Source: Daphnia carinata (taxonomy: Eukaryota; Arthropoda; Branchiopoda; Diplostraca; Daphniidae). Taken from it: 64,000 nt of DNA. This document shows positions 39,150 to 50,493 of this stretch, in pieces. The notes beneath the pieces were generated by a model. It was not told the origin of the DNA. It worked only from the letters and a program-made list of their open reading frames with translations, and searched no databases. A program made the position numbers and the translations under genes. The DNA lies in contig NC_081340.1 in NCBI RefSeq assembly GCF_022539665.2, positions 3,410,001 to 3,474,000 on the forward strand, in the 5' to 3' direction. Numbering within the stretch: position 1 is the first letter of the stretch; the number at the start of each line of letters is the position of its first letter.

Positions 39150-41581
39150 TCAAACGATAAACTCACGACGAAGAGAAAATGCTTCAAAAAGCTTATCTAT
39201 AATGCCACGTTCATGTCGCTGTTCCCCTTCCTCTTCGAATAAATTTTGGGGGACTTCTTGCTTTGAAGATTGCCGCTCTTCTTTGCTTGTTGACGAAAGA
39301 GGTTCATCTAAATTTCATGCAGGCATTCAAAGCAAAGAATCTCATAGTTGCATGATAAGTAATGCTAAGAAGTAAAATATACCGTTTTCTTTGGTAATAG
39401 CAGTTCATTGTCATCCAAGTTCGACGGTAGTAAGATTTAATAATTTTATCAAAAACTTTAGAACGTTTCGAATAACTTTGCTAGGGTATGAGAGTTGTTA
39501 CCATTCGCTTCGTCAGTTGGAGCAGGAGGTGGATCTTCCTCGTCTGGGTGCGTCATTGGAGCCGGAATGTAGGATACGGTTTTCCCGAAAGAAGGTTTTG
39601 TTTGAATATTGAGATGAGAAGAACAAAATAATAAACGAGTGGCAAAAATAGTAAGAGGCAAATTCCACGTTACCGCGAAATACGCACCTGGTTCAGGAAG
39701 GGTATAGGATGGGGGGCCTTCGCCCTCTTCCGTTCTAAAAAAAGAAACATTTCCTAAAGGGAAAAAATTTGGCACCCAACCAGGACCGTAATAATCGTAA
39801 CATCGTTGCTGTTCTTGATGTTTTTGCTGTTTTATGTGCTCATCTTCTTCCTCCATAGGTGTTTTATTGCCAGTGACGTCTAGTCGGTTTCTCGTATGCT
39901 GTCCGTGTTTCACGTTTTGTTCTGCCAACAAGTAGTAATCACGGTCGGACAGCAAATCTTCTTTTATTTTTGTTGCATCAAGGATAATTTTGCCAACTGA
40001 TTCACGATTTCGAATACGTTGTAACGCTTCGGCATACTGGTCATCAAAATATTGGAAATAGTAAGAAACTTAGTTTCAAACGTACGTTATTGGTAATAAG
40101 CAACTTACGTCATCAAAATGGAGGGTACAGTTGAATACGGCTCTTATTTGGCCAGCTTGCCACATTTCGCAGACTTTGTCAAATGCATTGCGGACGAAGC
40201 GACGGTTCTTTTGGAAATACAACAGGCTTCGCAGATTAAAACCGCAAATGCCCTTGCTCTCTTCATACATTTTCAACGGAGAAAAGTTGTCTTGGCCCCA
40301 CCACTACGACAAAACCAGTTAGGTCTTTAATAAAACAATCGGATCTGCCATAAGGAACCATTTAAAACTCACCGATCTGGCCATTGCAAACACTTGTCGG
40401 AAGAACGATGTTTGTTCTCCGAACAGAACATATTTACCCATAGGTCTCAGCAGGTTAAAATCGCGATGGAAATTACCATCAAAATACCTGTCTAAAACTA
40501 GATCAACACCCTGAGGTGAATGTTCGCGAATTTCAGAAATGTAATCAGTATTGCGTTGAATAGTATGGACCGTTTCGTCAGCCGAGTCACATTGTCCCTC
40601 TTCGTTGTGCGTAGCGACTTTGAAAATTCGGATATGGGGTACTGTACGAGCCATTTGTGTCACCATTGTATCCTATAAAAAATAAAGCTAACTAAGATTT
40701 CAATAAAAAAGAATAAGCATTGTAATTACCAATCCACCTGGATTCGAGTGCAGGAGAACAGCTTGGCCAGGGCTAAGATTGCCCATATGAAAAAGGAGAC
40801 TGTGAGCTACGATTCCATCAACTGTTAGAGCTACAGCTTCGTGATAGCTCATCTTTTCGGGAATTTTAAAACAAAGATCCACGTGGCAAACAACGTATTG
40901 ACACCATGCATTTCGTTCCGGTAGAGCCATAACTCGATCCCCCAACTATATGGCACGCAGGTAAACGGTGACAGGTTTTTAAGCGGACACACTTGTTTAA
41001 ACAATAGTTACGCAAAATTCTGTGACGTCTTTCCCGAGTGCGACAACCTCTCCAGCTACTTCGCTTCCCATAACTAAGGGAAGTCTTGACGATCGGGCCC
41101 ATTTGTCCAAGTCACCGTGGCGTGTTAAGACATCGTGATAATTAACTCCGCTGCGAAAGGGAAATAACTGTTGGGGTTCATTAGGAATAAAAATTATTTG
41201 ATTACCAAGAGTGGGCAAGAATAAGAACTTCTTGTTCGGACGGTAGCGGCATTAGAATCTTTGCGGTGCAGATGTTATCGCTAAGACCAAAACCTATTAG
41301 CTGGACGCACTTGACGTCATAAGGCACATCTTGATTCAATAACAGAGAGAAGTCGCCTCCTATATATTTCATCTGTCGACGGATTCTGTTTTTGGCGAGG
41401 TGCTTCATGCGACGACGTTTTTCTTCATCTCTTCGACGAAGTTCTCGCATTTCTCCTGATGGAAATGTAAAAATAAAAGGAGTTCAGGATGAAATCAGAA
41501 TTCATAATGGCACGACTTACTCTCGATTGCTTCAGATGCGGAGAAAGAGCTTTCTTGCTGATCGTTTTCTGGCTCGTCCAT
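39150..41581 (-). CDS. VAT1-like oxidoreductase, copy A
   Basis: This is a member of the medium-chain dehydrogenase/reductase (quinone oxidoreductase) superfamily, closest in wording to VAT1/VAT1L. Exons: 41521-41581, 41206-41455, 41012-41150, 40730-40945, 40373-40672, 40109-40303, 39688-40036, 39502-39543 and 39150-39307, about 569 residues. The core shows CGVNYHD, VMGSEVAGEVV, LGDRVMALPERNAW, VDLVLDRYFDGNF, LLRPMGKYVLFGEQ and WWGQDNFSPLKMY. The nucleotide-binding glycine loop reads NPGGLDT at about 218-224, with Asp where copy B has Gly. A basic, arginine-rich helix lies before the core, and an acidic, proline-rich tail of about 180 residues follows it, ending in DKLFEAF. The last two exons are less certain: exon 8 could instead read on to a stop at 39,458. 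Tandem partner of copy B. VAT1 proteins are linked to membrane vesicles and mitochondria; the reaction here is unknown. Confidence 0.88.
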
Positions 41582-42564
41582 GTTAAAAGAAGAATGCTCA
41601 CCCAAGTTATTACGTGCCTTGATATTAAACAACAAATAAACAGTTTTGATAACATACAACTACGATATGATTTTTGGAACTCTAAGATGCTTTGGTCACC
41701 AACGATGGACTGCGTTGGCCTGAAAAGGACCCAGGTACTTATATTACTAGTTCAACGTTGACAATACTCTTGCATTTTGGTACGACTGTCTCTATGGTAT
41801 CGAACGTCTACCTTAATTACCTTTTTTTCTACATAAATGCCAATGCTGAGTGCCTGAACGTCTAGTAAAGGATATAGCAAAAGAAAATTAGAGCAAGTTT
41901 AAGCGCATCACTACAAACTAAGCGATCATTCAATTCGGCTTCACACCCAAATCTACAATAGATTGCAATACTAGGACATCAAGGAATCCTCATCATTGGC
42001 TCGCCGTTTCTTCGATTACGCTATTCTCTGAAACAAGGGACGCTCAAGGGAACTCATATGCAGCTCAACATGATCATAAATTCCATCAGCCGAATACAAG
42101 TGATCATGAAAGCAAAGTTTGTTTGAAACTCATTTCGCTATACTTTGGACGTAATTTATCTTCGCCCTCTTGAGCAAATATTCCAGCCCATTGCTAAACA
42201 GTCCATTTGGAATTGCCCGATCTTCTTTCGACGTAACTGTTCATGTATCAGTAGTTATGCATCCTTATTCTCAGAACATATAACTGAAGCTACACAATAA
42301 CTGCACAACCACACGCTCAAGTTATGTTTACAAAGTGTTTATTTTGAATCGAATCAGGCTACAAAGGCAATATCTTTAAAAATCAAACGACGTGACGATA
42401 AATCTGTAATATAGCGCGAATTTGGCGAATTTCTCGTTCATCCAATTCTATTCACTACCTATAAATGATCCGCAAACAATAAAAAAGCAATTATTCAAAC
42501 ACATACATATTTCATTTCCCTGCAATTATAGTGAAGAGAAACTTGCGATTTACGACCACCAAAT
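41582..42564. other. Gap between the two VAT1-like genes
   Basis: This is 983 bp expected to hold the copy A promoter and the copy B 3' UTR. No further exon or RNA gene is visible. Confidence 0.5.
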
Positions 42565-45130
42565 TCAACGTGAAAAAGCAAGAAACTCACGGAGCTTTCC
42601 CAGGAAGCTTGGTTCACGTTTACTCTCTTCCGTCACTGCTCCTGGAAGATCTTCTTTCAGTTCTCTCAGTTCCGTTTTGGTCAATGGAACCGTCAGCTCA
42701 ACTAGATCAAGAAAAATGTGTGTTTCGGATCAACTTCCACGAGCATACCTGGATACACAAATACCTTTTTCTTTGGTCAAGACGGGTTGATCTCCCACTT
42801 CCGTGGATGGCGTGACAGACGAGGGTTCCGTTGACGTAGAAAGGTGCGATAGGACTGAAATGTTACACATTTTTATGAAGCAAATGAAAATACGGAAGAT
42901 ATGTACCACTCTTACTGTTTTCAACTGAATAAGGTGAAATTGGTGGCGGTTGTGGTAGATTGGGAAACATTTCTTGGGTGGTTGGAGCTCCTACAACGGC
43001 TTCGGGAAGTTGCGTCGTTTCGATATTTGATTGCGGGATCGCACCGGTTACTTCTGTGAAACAAGATTTTAGATTTACTTGAAATGGATATTTAATATTT
43101 TGCTACGAACCCGGTTCTTTGGACAAGAAGCTTGGAGTTAACTTCTCCTTAAGAGTTTCGAACGTTGAGCGGCCTTCGCTGCCGCGTCCGGCTCCTACTG
43201 GAAACAAATTCGGGATCAATCCTGAGCCATGAGGTTGCTGTTGTTCTTGCTCTTGTTGTTTAACACGTTCTTCTTCCGGTGACAACGGCTTATCTTTCGC
43301 TAAGTCTCCAGGTTCGGGGAAACCCAATCTTTGTAGCAAAGGTTTCTGTTGCCAACGTCGTTGTTTCACGTTCTTTTCAGCCAGCACGAAATAATCACGT
43401 TGCTGTAATGATTCAGCCTTCGTCATTCTTGGATCTAGAATGATCTTTCCACCTTGCCCGTTTTCTTGCATACGTTGCAAGGCTTCCGGGAACTGCTTTG
43501 ATGGGCAAAAATTGTTATAAATTACAAGGATGTAATGGAATAGCAATTGGCTTACGTCATCGAATTGAAGCACACAATCAAAAACTGCTTTAATTTGACC
43601 GTCTTCCCACATTTTGCAGATCTTCTCGAATAGCTCGTGAACGTAGGCACGATCCTTCTGGAAGTACAGCAGATTGCGTAGATTGAAACCGCAGACGCTC
43701 TTGTTCTCCTCGTAGAGTTTCAACGGAGAAATTCTTTCTTGGCCCCACCACTGTCATGAAATCAAATAAAAAAGATTACAAACACTGTTAAACGACATTA
43801 AATTTCGTTAAAAACTCAACAGATCTGGCGCTGTCGAAGAATCCGCGGTTGATGGCTGCGTGAGTTCCGAACAGGACGTACTTGCCCATTGGTCTTAACA
43901 GATTAAAATCTCGCTGGAAATTATTATGATACTGGCAATCGAGTACTAGATCAACGCCATGGGGTGAACTATGACGAATCTCGGATACATAATCAGCGTC
44001 GTGTTCAATATAATGAACCACTTCATCGGCCGATTCGCCACCTAGTCCACCTTCTTCTCTGTTCATGGCTATTTTGAAAATTCGAGTATTGGGTACTGAG
44101 CGAGCCATTTGAGTCACCATTGTGCCCTATAAGAAGAAGAATAATATATAGGAAAGGCAAAATATTACAGGGAAAAGATATACCAATCCGCCTGGTGTCG
44201 GGTGTAGGAGAACAGCTTTGCCAGTGCAAAGATTGCCCATCGGGAAAAGCAATGAATAAGCTACCATACCATCGACGGTCAAAGCTACAGCATCATGGTA
44301 GTTCATCTCATCGGGAATTTTGAAACAGTGCTCCGCACGACAGACGACGTATTCACTCCAGGCTTTGCGCTCCGGTAGCGCCAGAACTCGATCACCCAAC
44401 TTGCGTAGCACATAAAAATAGATTACGGTCGGATTAAGATAAGAGCTCTAAAACCTTACATTGAAGTCGGTGACGTTTTTCCCAAGTCCTATGATTTCAC
44501 CAGCAACTTCACTGCCCATAACGACAGGTGGCTTTAGAGAACGGACCCAATTATCTAGCATTCCGTTTCGTGTCATTACGTCATTGAAACTCACTCCGCT
44601 AATAAAAAACCCTTGAAATATTATGCTGTAATAAAGGATCAACATTATGGGTTACCAGGAATGAGCTCGTATAAGCACTTCGTTATTCATTGGAAGTGGT
44701 AGTTGTATCTTCGCGGTCTGGACATTTTTCGAGGTTCCGAAACTGGAGAGCTGGATGCAGTTCACTTCATTGGGAATGCGTTGACTCAACAAAAGCGAAA
44801 GGTCACCTCCATTCTGCCGCAGATGTAGATCAATCCTGTTTCTTACTTCCTGTTGCTTACGATGATATTCTTCCTCGTCCCTTCGGCGCAGTTCTTGCAT
44901 CTCCTCTGAGAAAACGATATTGCACAAGATGAAATACCCGCAGCAAAGTATAAACAACAAAACAGCAGAATCTTACTTTGAATTTCCTCATCTTCACTGA
45001 TCGACCCTTGGCGCTGACGACCTGCAGGTGGATTTTGAATTACCGCTGGATTTTCACCTAACGTCGATTCGGCTGTTTCAGGAGTCAATGACGGATAAAG
45101 ACTAGCCGGATTTTCATTCGTTCCAAGCAT
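42565..45130 (-). CDS. VAT1-like oxidoreductase, copy B
   Basis: This is a tandem paralogue of copy A with the same exon phases and identical lengths for four core exons (250, 139, 216 and 195 nt). Exons: 44977-45130, 44656-44905, 44460-44598, 44184-44399, 43821-44126, 43556-43750, 43111-43492, 42916-43053, 42765-42854 and 42565-42701, 668 residues. The core shows CGVSFNDVM, VVMGSEVAGEIIGLG, LGDRVLALPERKAW, PTPGGLGTMV (cofactor loop, about 248-257), VDLVLDCQYHNNFQ and WWGQERISPLKLY. The C-terminal extension of about 250 residues is Gln-, Pro- and Glu-rich and ends in SFLGKLREFLAF. Vertebrate VAT1L is about 420 residues and lacks such a tail. Exon 7 has a tandem AAGCAG acceptor. The start MLGTNENP is the first ATG of the first exon. 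Substrate unknown. Confidence 0.9.
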
Positions 45131-46306
45131 TTTGTTTATGAACTTTCGCCTTTTAGAAAAATATTAAAAGATTTAATGCGATTCACTGGCAAATTTTTGC
45201 ATAATTTTAGGTTGACTTACAGCGACACTTTAAGCTATTTATATTCACGATCCTTTAAGGAAGACTTCCAAGCGCAGACTGTGTCCTCCAAGGGTTACAC
45301 GATTTGTTTTTATACAGACGCGTCAACGTTGACCGAACTAACTAGCAGATTTTGTGTTGAACTAGGGTTAAACAAATTTTCCTAATAAACTTATTCGCGC
45401 AGAATTACTTTAGAATGCGATACGAACTTTCACTTTCCTATAGCGTGGCATTAAATCGTATGGTATCTTGAGTAAAATACCAATTATCATTTTTTTTATG
45501 GCCAATTTGTTACAAGACGCACGGCAGACGTCTAATACTAACCCGATTGGCAAGTCTACAAACTGCGAAGATTAGAATTCTAAGTAAAATGACCGAAAGG
45601 AACGCCACATATTCGTTGGCCGTTATCTTATTTTTCTGTACTGCCCTATTTTCTAAGAAATCATTCGCTTTCTATAAGCTAAGGGGTAAAATTTGTTGGA
45701 AACACAGTAGCAAAATATGGAATGTCATGGTTACTATGTCGTCCCTTATTATTACGTTCTGCGTCATAAACGGAAATGCTATCTAAGGGTACATTGGTAC
45801 ATTTCCGGAATTTGGTTTCCGACGCCTTTTCTATTTATGTACGTACCTATTTTCAATGAAATCCAATGCGCAGTAGATTGGGATGTACCAACATATTTAA
45901 CTCTTCAATACATTTTTGGATGACGACAGTAAAAGGACATTAAGAGTCATCGTCTCTCTCATAAAGCTATATGCCCATTAAGGTAGACGCTTTGGGTAAT
46001 GACAAGTAGATAGATGCAATCTGAAATCTATAGCGTTACGAAGTCAGTAGCTATTGATGCATATGAATGAAATTAACATTCGACAACATCTGTTATCTCC
46101 GGCTCCCTGTTAGCCGATTACCTATTGCTAAGCCAGTTGGTGGTACCCCTTGTAGATGGTGAGATTGGGTTCTTTTGGAACTAACGTATTAAAGAAACGG
46201 TACGATCATGTTCTTATTACAAGTGTTGTAGGCTATATTCTTCTTTAACAAGTACACATCACAGAAGCTGTTGCAAACATATTCCATATAGAAATCATAA
46301 TCAAAT
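45131..46306. other. Intergenic, no gene seen
   Basis: This is 1.2 kb with only chance open frames. It separates the VAT1-like pair from the LEA-like cluster and should contain the copy B promoter and the 3' UTR of the first small LEA-like gene. Confidence 0.5.
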
Positions 46307-46671
46307 TCAATTTCCTCTGCTGAATGTTTCCTTGATGCTCTCCACCATGCCTTTGCCTTTCTCCTGTACCTTGCCAGCTGTATCGGAGATGCCCTCTTTC
46401 ATCTTGCCTAGCATTCCTTGCCCTTGCTCCTGCGCTTGTTGCGATGTATCGCTGGCCGTTTGTCTCGTGCCCTCAGCAAACTCTTGGGCCTGTCCTTTGG
46501 CCTGTTGTCCAGCTTCCCGACCGGCTTGTGCAGCGTCACCAGCGCCTGAAGTTAGGAACAGATAAAGATTGTAAATAAAACCATAACTGATGTCAATTAG
46601 ATAAACACGCATGTCGTACTTTGCTGAATTTTCTCGCCAGCAGAAGCGATGTTTTCGCGAGCAGTGTCCAT
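46307..46671 (-). CDS. Small LEA-like protein 1
   Basis: Two exons, 46620-46671 and 46307-46545, give 96 residues starting MDTARENIASAGEKIQQ. The product is very hydrophilic, almost free of aromatic residues and Cys, and built of short Ala/Gln/Lys/Glu helical words (AAQAGREAGQQAKGQAQEF, MLGKMKEGISDTAGKV). This fits group 3 late embryogenesis abundant proteins, which are disordered in water and fold into amphipathic helices on drying or on membranes. Similar 11-mer helices also occur in lipid-droplet and apolipoprotein-type proteins, so a lipid-surface role is an alternative. The intron sits in phase 1, as in the large LEA-like gene downstream in this cluster. Paralogue of the gene at 47,404. 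Confidence 0.8.
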
Positions 46672-47403
46672 TATTCTAGCAGATCTCTTGAACGCTTCGC
46701 TTATCTGCAAGTAGAGGAAATGAATCGGAGAAAAATCAAAAGGAAATACAATAATAGTTAGGGTCATCAAAATAGTACTTACTTTTAAAGTTATACAAAT
46801 TGTGTTCGTTCCACGCTAACGGATGGAAGTTGAGTGCTACCAACCTATTCATAGTCGACCGTTTTTATAGGTTTCCAATACTGGAAAACAGACGTCACCA
46901 AGCATATGGGTTTTTCGGAATGATGGGAAAAATAGAAAAACGCTAGTCATACGTTTTTTGGGCTTTCAATTTTATCAGAAAAGAATATTAAGAATGGCAT
47001 GTCACCACACAGATAAGCGCCCAATTAAATATAGATTTTACATAACAAATGAATACATCCATTGTTCCGGCAGACCATACCAATCAATCATTGTTAACAA
47101 AAGGAACCTTGCGGAAAGAAGTTTATCAGCATTCTGATATTGTTTTTGCATGAATAAGAAACCAGAGGTCACGAAGAGGTTTTCGATTTCATGTTCGTTT
47201 AGTAAATCACGCTTATGCTTGCCGTAGCGTCTGTTGTTATTTATAAGCTGAACCTACAAAACTGTAGTCGTCAAGCTTTTATGATATTTTTACTGCGAAA
47301 CGAAGAAACGAAAGTCTGATTTCTCGTTTGATAAAGAATGTATTTCCAGAAATTGGGGAAACATTCGCAAAGGCCAAGGGATACATTAAGATAAGGCATC
47401 GAT
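46672..47403. other. Gap between small LEA-like genes
   Basis: This is 732 bp with no gene. It should hold the promoter and 5' UTR of small LEA-like gene 1. I could not place a TATA box or stress element with confidence. Confidence 0.45.
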
Positions 47404-47789
47404 TCAATTTCCTCTGCTACATGTTTCTTTGACGTTGTCCATAAATCCTTTGCTTTTGCCTTTGACCGTGTCAGCTGCATTGGATATGGTATCTTTCATC
47501 TTGTCCAGCATCCCTTTGCTGTGCTCTTGTGGTTGTGTCGATCTATCATAAGCTGTTTGCTTGATTCCCTGACCGAATTTTTGGGCCTGTCCTTTTACTT
47601 GCTGGCCAGCATCACGGCCAGCCTGAGCGGCTTCATTAGCCTCTATTATGAAACAAGACATCTTAATTGGAGTATTGGAGTACGGCAACTGTAAGCACAG
47701 CCAATTAGTCAATATGAGAAATAGATCGTACTTTCCTGTATCTTCTGGCCAGCAGAAGGCGGGTCTTTACGAATCGGAGCGTCCATCAT
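47404..47789 (-). CDS. Small LEA-like protein 2
   Basis: Two exons, 47732-47789 and 47404-47642, give 98 residues beginning MMDAPIRKDPPSAGQKIQE. The second exon is 239 nt, exactly as in small LEA-like protein 1, and the two align along their length (AAQAGRDAGQQVKGQAQKF, MLDKMKDTISNAADTVKGK, and a shared ending SRGN). Two in-frame ATGs open the first exon; I chose the first. One Cys near the C terminus (ETCSRGN) is unusual for the family. The pair clearly arose by tandem duplication and sits beside the large LEA-like gene. Confidence 0.8.
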
Positions 47790-48438
47790 TTCAGTGGGTT
47801 TCTTGGACGATTCTTTTAATTTCAACAGGAAGAATGGAATACCAGGTGACACTCGTTTTAAAAATATGAATTAATGTAATGTCAGTAGTTATTTAACATA
47901 ATACTTACTTTGAATGATAAAATTCTATGACAGCAAATCAGCAGTGGCCCTCTTTTTTTAGGGATTGCGGTGCATTGAAAACAAACGTCGCCATCCACAG
48001 ACTTTAAGGGAATTTTCAGGTACATCGGTTGGAAACAACAACGCCAACGATACGTTTCTTATTTTGACCCTTATCTGAGACGAAGCAGACCGCTTTGTTT
48101 CTTTTCGCAGAAGCGTCATCTCTAGGAAGGCAGATATCCATTTGTTCTAAAATGCGATCCCTATATCCTTGGCGGAATACGCGGACGACTGTAAATAACT
48201 CTTGATGACAAGTCAATGTCCATGACGATATATCTCTTCGACGTCTTTAGTCTGATGTGAATAGTGTTCATCAAACATGGCCATACATTCAATTGATTCA
48301 CATCGCACCAGACTGCGAAATGGCAAGTAGAACGCAGCAAAAGGAAACCTTAATGAAACGGATGTGATCATGGCGATATGGTCACTCCGGATAATGTTTG
48401 CCGTTCGATGGATGAATCCGTGAGTTCTACTTCTACAG
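47790..48438. other. Intergenic, no gene seen
   Basis: This holds upstream DNA of small LEA-like gene 2. The minus-strand open frame at 48,213-48,488 (91 codons) has no family resemblance and mixed composition; I leave it out. Confidence 0.45.
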
Positions 48439-50475
48439 AAATTGGGTTGCAAAAATGGATTTCCAGTCTCCGATCTTAAAAGACACAAAAAGGAAAAAAG
48501 TTAGGTTAGCTTTCGTCAACCTAACTCTTCATGAGCTTGTATTTCCGAAATGCATGTGACGCGCAATGTCCCACTACGTGAATGCTAGCCATTGCGACAG
48601 GCCGAATGCCGGTTGCAGGGTTCCGTAATAGCGTAGTCAGAGGTAGTAGAACGTCACTAAAGCGTAGCATAGGACGCGCCAGAGGGAAACTCTACTCATG
48701 GGAACCGTGATGGTCTCGTGAGATGTGAACGGCGGACCCACACCTGAATCACGAGATGATCACCACGGCTCCAACAGAGGGAGGCACATGCAAGTGCTTT
48801 ATACTTGATTTTTTGCACGAAAACTGCGTTGATAAGAAGTTGCGGGACTCCTGTACCATGACGCGTTTTTAGTTATTAAAAATGAATTTCAGGTAAAATC
48901 GTTTAATGAACTTTATTTGATTTTTTGTGGTGATTCAAAATATATGCGTGATTTTCAAATCGACAAGTAATTTCTTTTCATAATAACACTATCACTGATG
49001 GTAGCTACCATTATCTTGCTGAACACTATAGCACCAATTACACTCTTAGTTGTAACTTATTAAACTTTATTTGTGCATTGTATTTTGCTGTTGGATAGAA
49101 ATTGTATATCTAAGAAGCGCTTGATCTCATTATGATTGCAATATAATTCGTCATAACATGCATCAAGCCAAACTCATGTAACACCAGACTACGCCGTACA
49201 CAGCAGTTGGCCATTACAGTAACCAACCCGTCTGCGATAGCCATATCATCGTTGTATGCAAGGTTTGCTGAACTCTGGTTAGGTAAGCATTCGCAAGAAC
49301 ACGTTGAGTCTAACGTTTGTCTAATGCCCTTTGTCTATTATGGCTCACGCCGAGGTGACCTGCTTGTATGTAACAAGAGCCTGCTATAGAAACACGGTAT
49401 GGCTTCTAGCTACACACCTCCCTTTTGCTACTTGTATCATACTGTATACATGCGTGTATCTCTTTACAACGGCTAGCAACACTGGCGAAACCTGAGCTAC
49501 TGAATTGATTGAAGCCCATTAAGGAAAATTTTAAGATCAACCGCTTTGGAAGGAAAACAAATTAAACTGTGTTATATCGAATTATTCAGGCAAGTGATTT
49601 CACATGGTTTCTTACGACATACTCTTTAATGAAAGTGGAAGATTATCGTCGAATCTTTCCAACTAAAAGCAATAAAAAAAACATCAAATATCAAGCGCTA
49701 CAGGTGACTCCTTCTGCGAGGCTCCTTGAAGACATCGTTCCCTTGTTTCCGCCATTTACTCGTTCCCTGGTTGGAATAACAGTGATAATAAATTGGCGAT
49801 GTCTTGCATAATTGAAAATAAACGGACGTTTGTTTGCTATTCTTGGAGTGTGCAATGCAGCTCCTGGGTCAGCCACTTGTCCGCGTTCTGGCTCCTCCCA
49901 AGTTGTTTGGTGTTTGATTTTCTCATCGAACCGTTTGAATTCCTGAGCTTCCTTTTTGCCCATTTCCTGTTAACCTATAGTATCAAGAAAAGCAATGTTT
50001 TCAAATTCATCAGGATAATACGGAGCAACTAGTAAAGCACTTGGCTTAACGTTGCCCGATTCCGGCTTCACCGCCCTCTGTCCCCGGTAAGCCTTCCGTT
50101 CCATCGCCGAGAGCGGTAACCCAATCGTGAACGGCTTTGAGAACACCCTTCTCACCTGTGGCAAATTGTGCAAGTTAAAAAGAGTCTGCTACCACCACAT
50201 AGGGTCGTGAAAACAATACCTTTCTCTTCACCAGTGATGTCTCTTCCGGGCTGCTTGCTTCCTTCATTTATTTCTGCATTCGGTAAGTAAACAAGATTTC
50301 TTAACGTTTTATCACGACATTGCGATAAGATACGTACCAGTAAATACGGTCCTACCCCCAGCTTCAGCAGTTGGCTGCTGTTGCTCACCCTCTTTAGAAA
50401 CAAGAGTTTGTTCACAATGACATCAGAAAAGTTAGACTTAGGAATTCACACTCTCTACCTCGAGCTTTTTCAGTA
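48439..50475. repeat. Tandem duplication, unit 1 (about 2.05 kb)
   Basis: This unit begins at AAATTGGGTTGCAAAAATGG and is repeated, offset by 2,055 bp, from 50,494. It ends inside the sequence that corresponds to exon 25 of the large LEA-like gene, at CTCGAGCTTTTTCAGT. The left half is nearly identical between units (280 bp without a difference at 48,563-48,842), while the right half, with the LEA-like exons, has many substitutions and indels. Confidence 0.92.
49843..50475 (-). pseudogene. Decayed 3' exons of the LEA-like gene (unit 1)
   Basis: Copies of exons 25 (only its last bases), 26, 27 and 28 of the large LEA-like gene are present. Lesions compared with unit 2 are: exon 25 cut off at the duplication border, a 1-base insertion in exon 28 after the GTEG word, a TAA where unit 2 reads GGT AAG, and loss of the splice donor after HTP (GA in place of GT). 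Exon 26 and 27 equivalents are intact with splice sites, so use as alternative 3' exons by read-through splicing is formally possible, but a pseudogene is the simple reading. Confidence 0.8.
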
Positions 50476-50493
50476 GCTAATGGAAATAGACAA

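Noticed and set aside
49207-49389. 60-codon plus-strand frame present in both duplication units (also 51,263-51,445)
   Set aside because: It begins with TTG rather than ATG, and the differences between the two copies mostly change amino acids and include compensating indels, so there is no sign of protein-level constraint.
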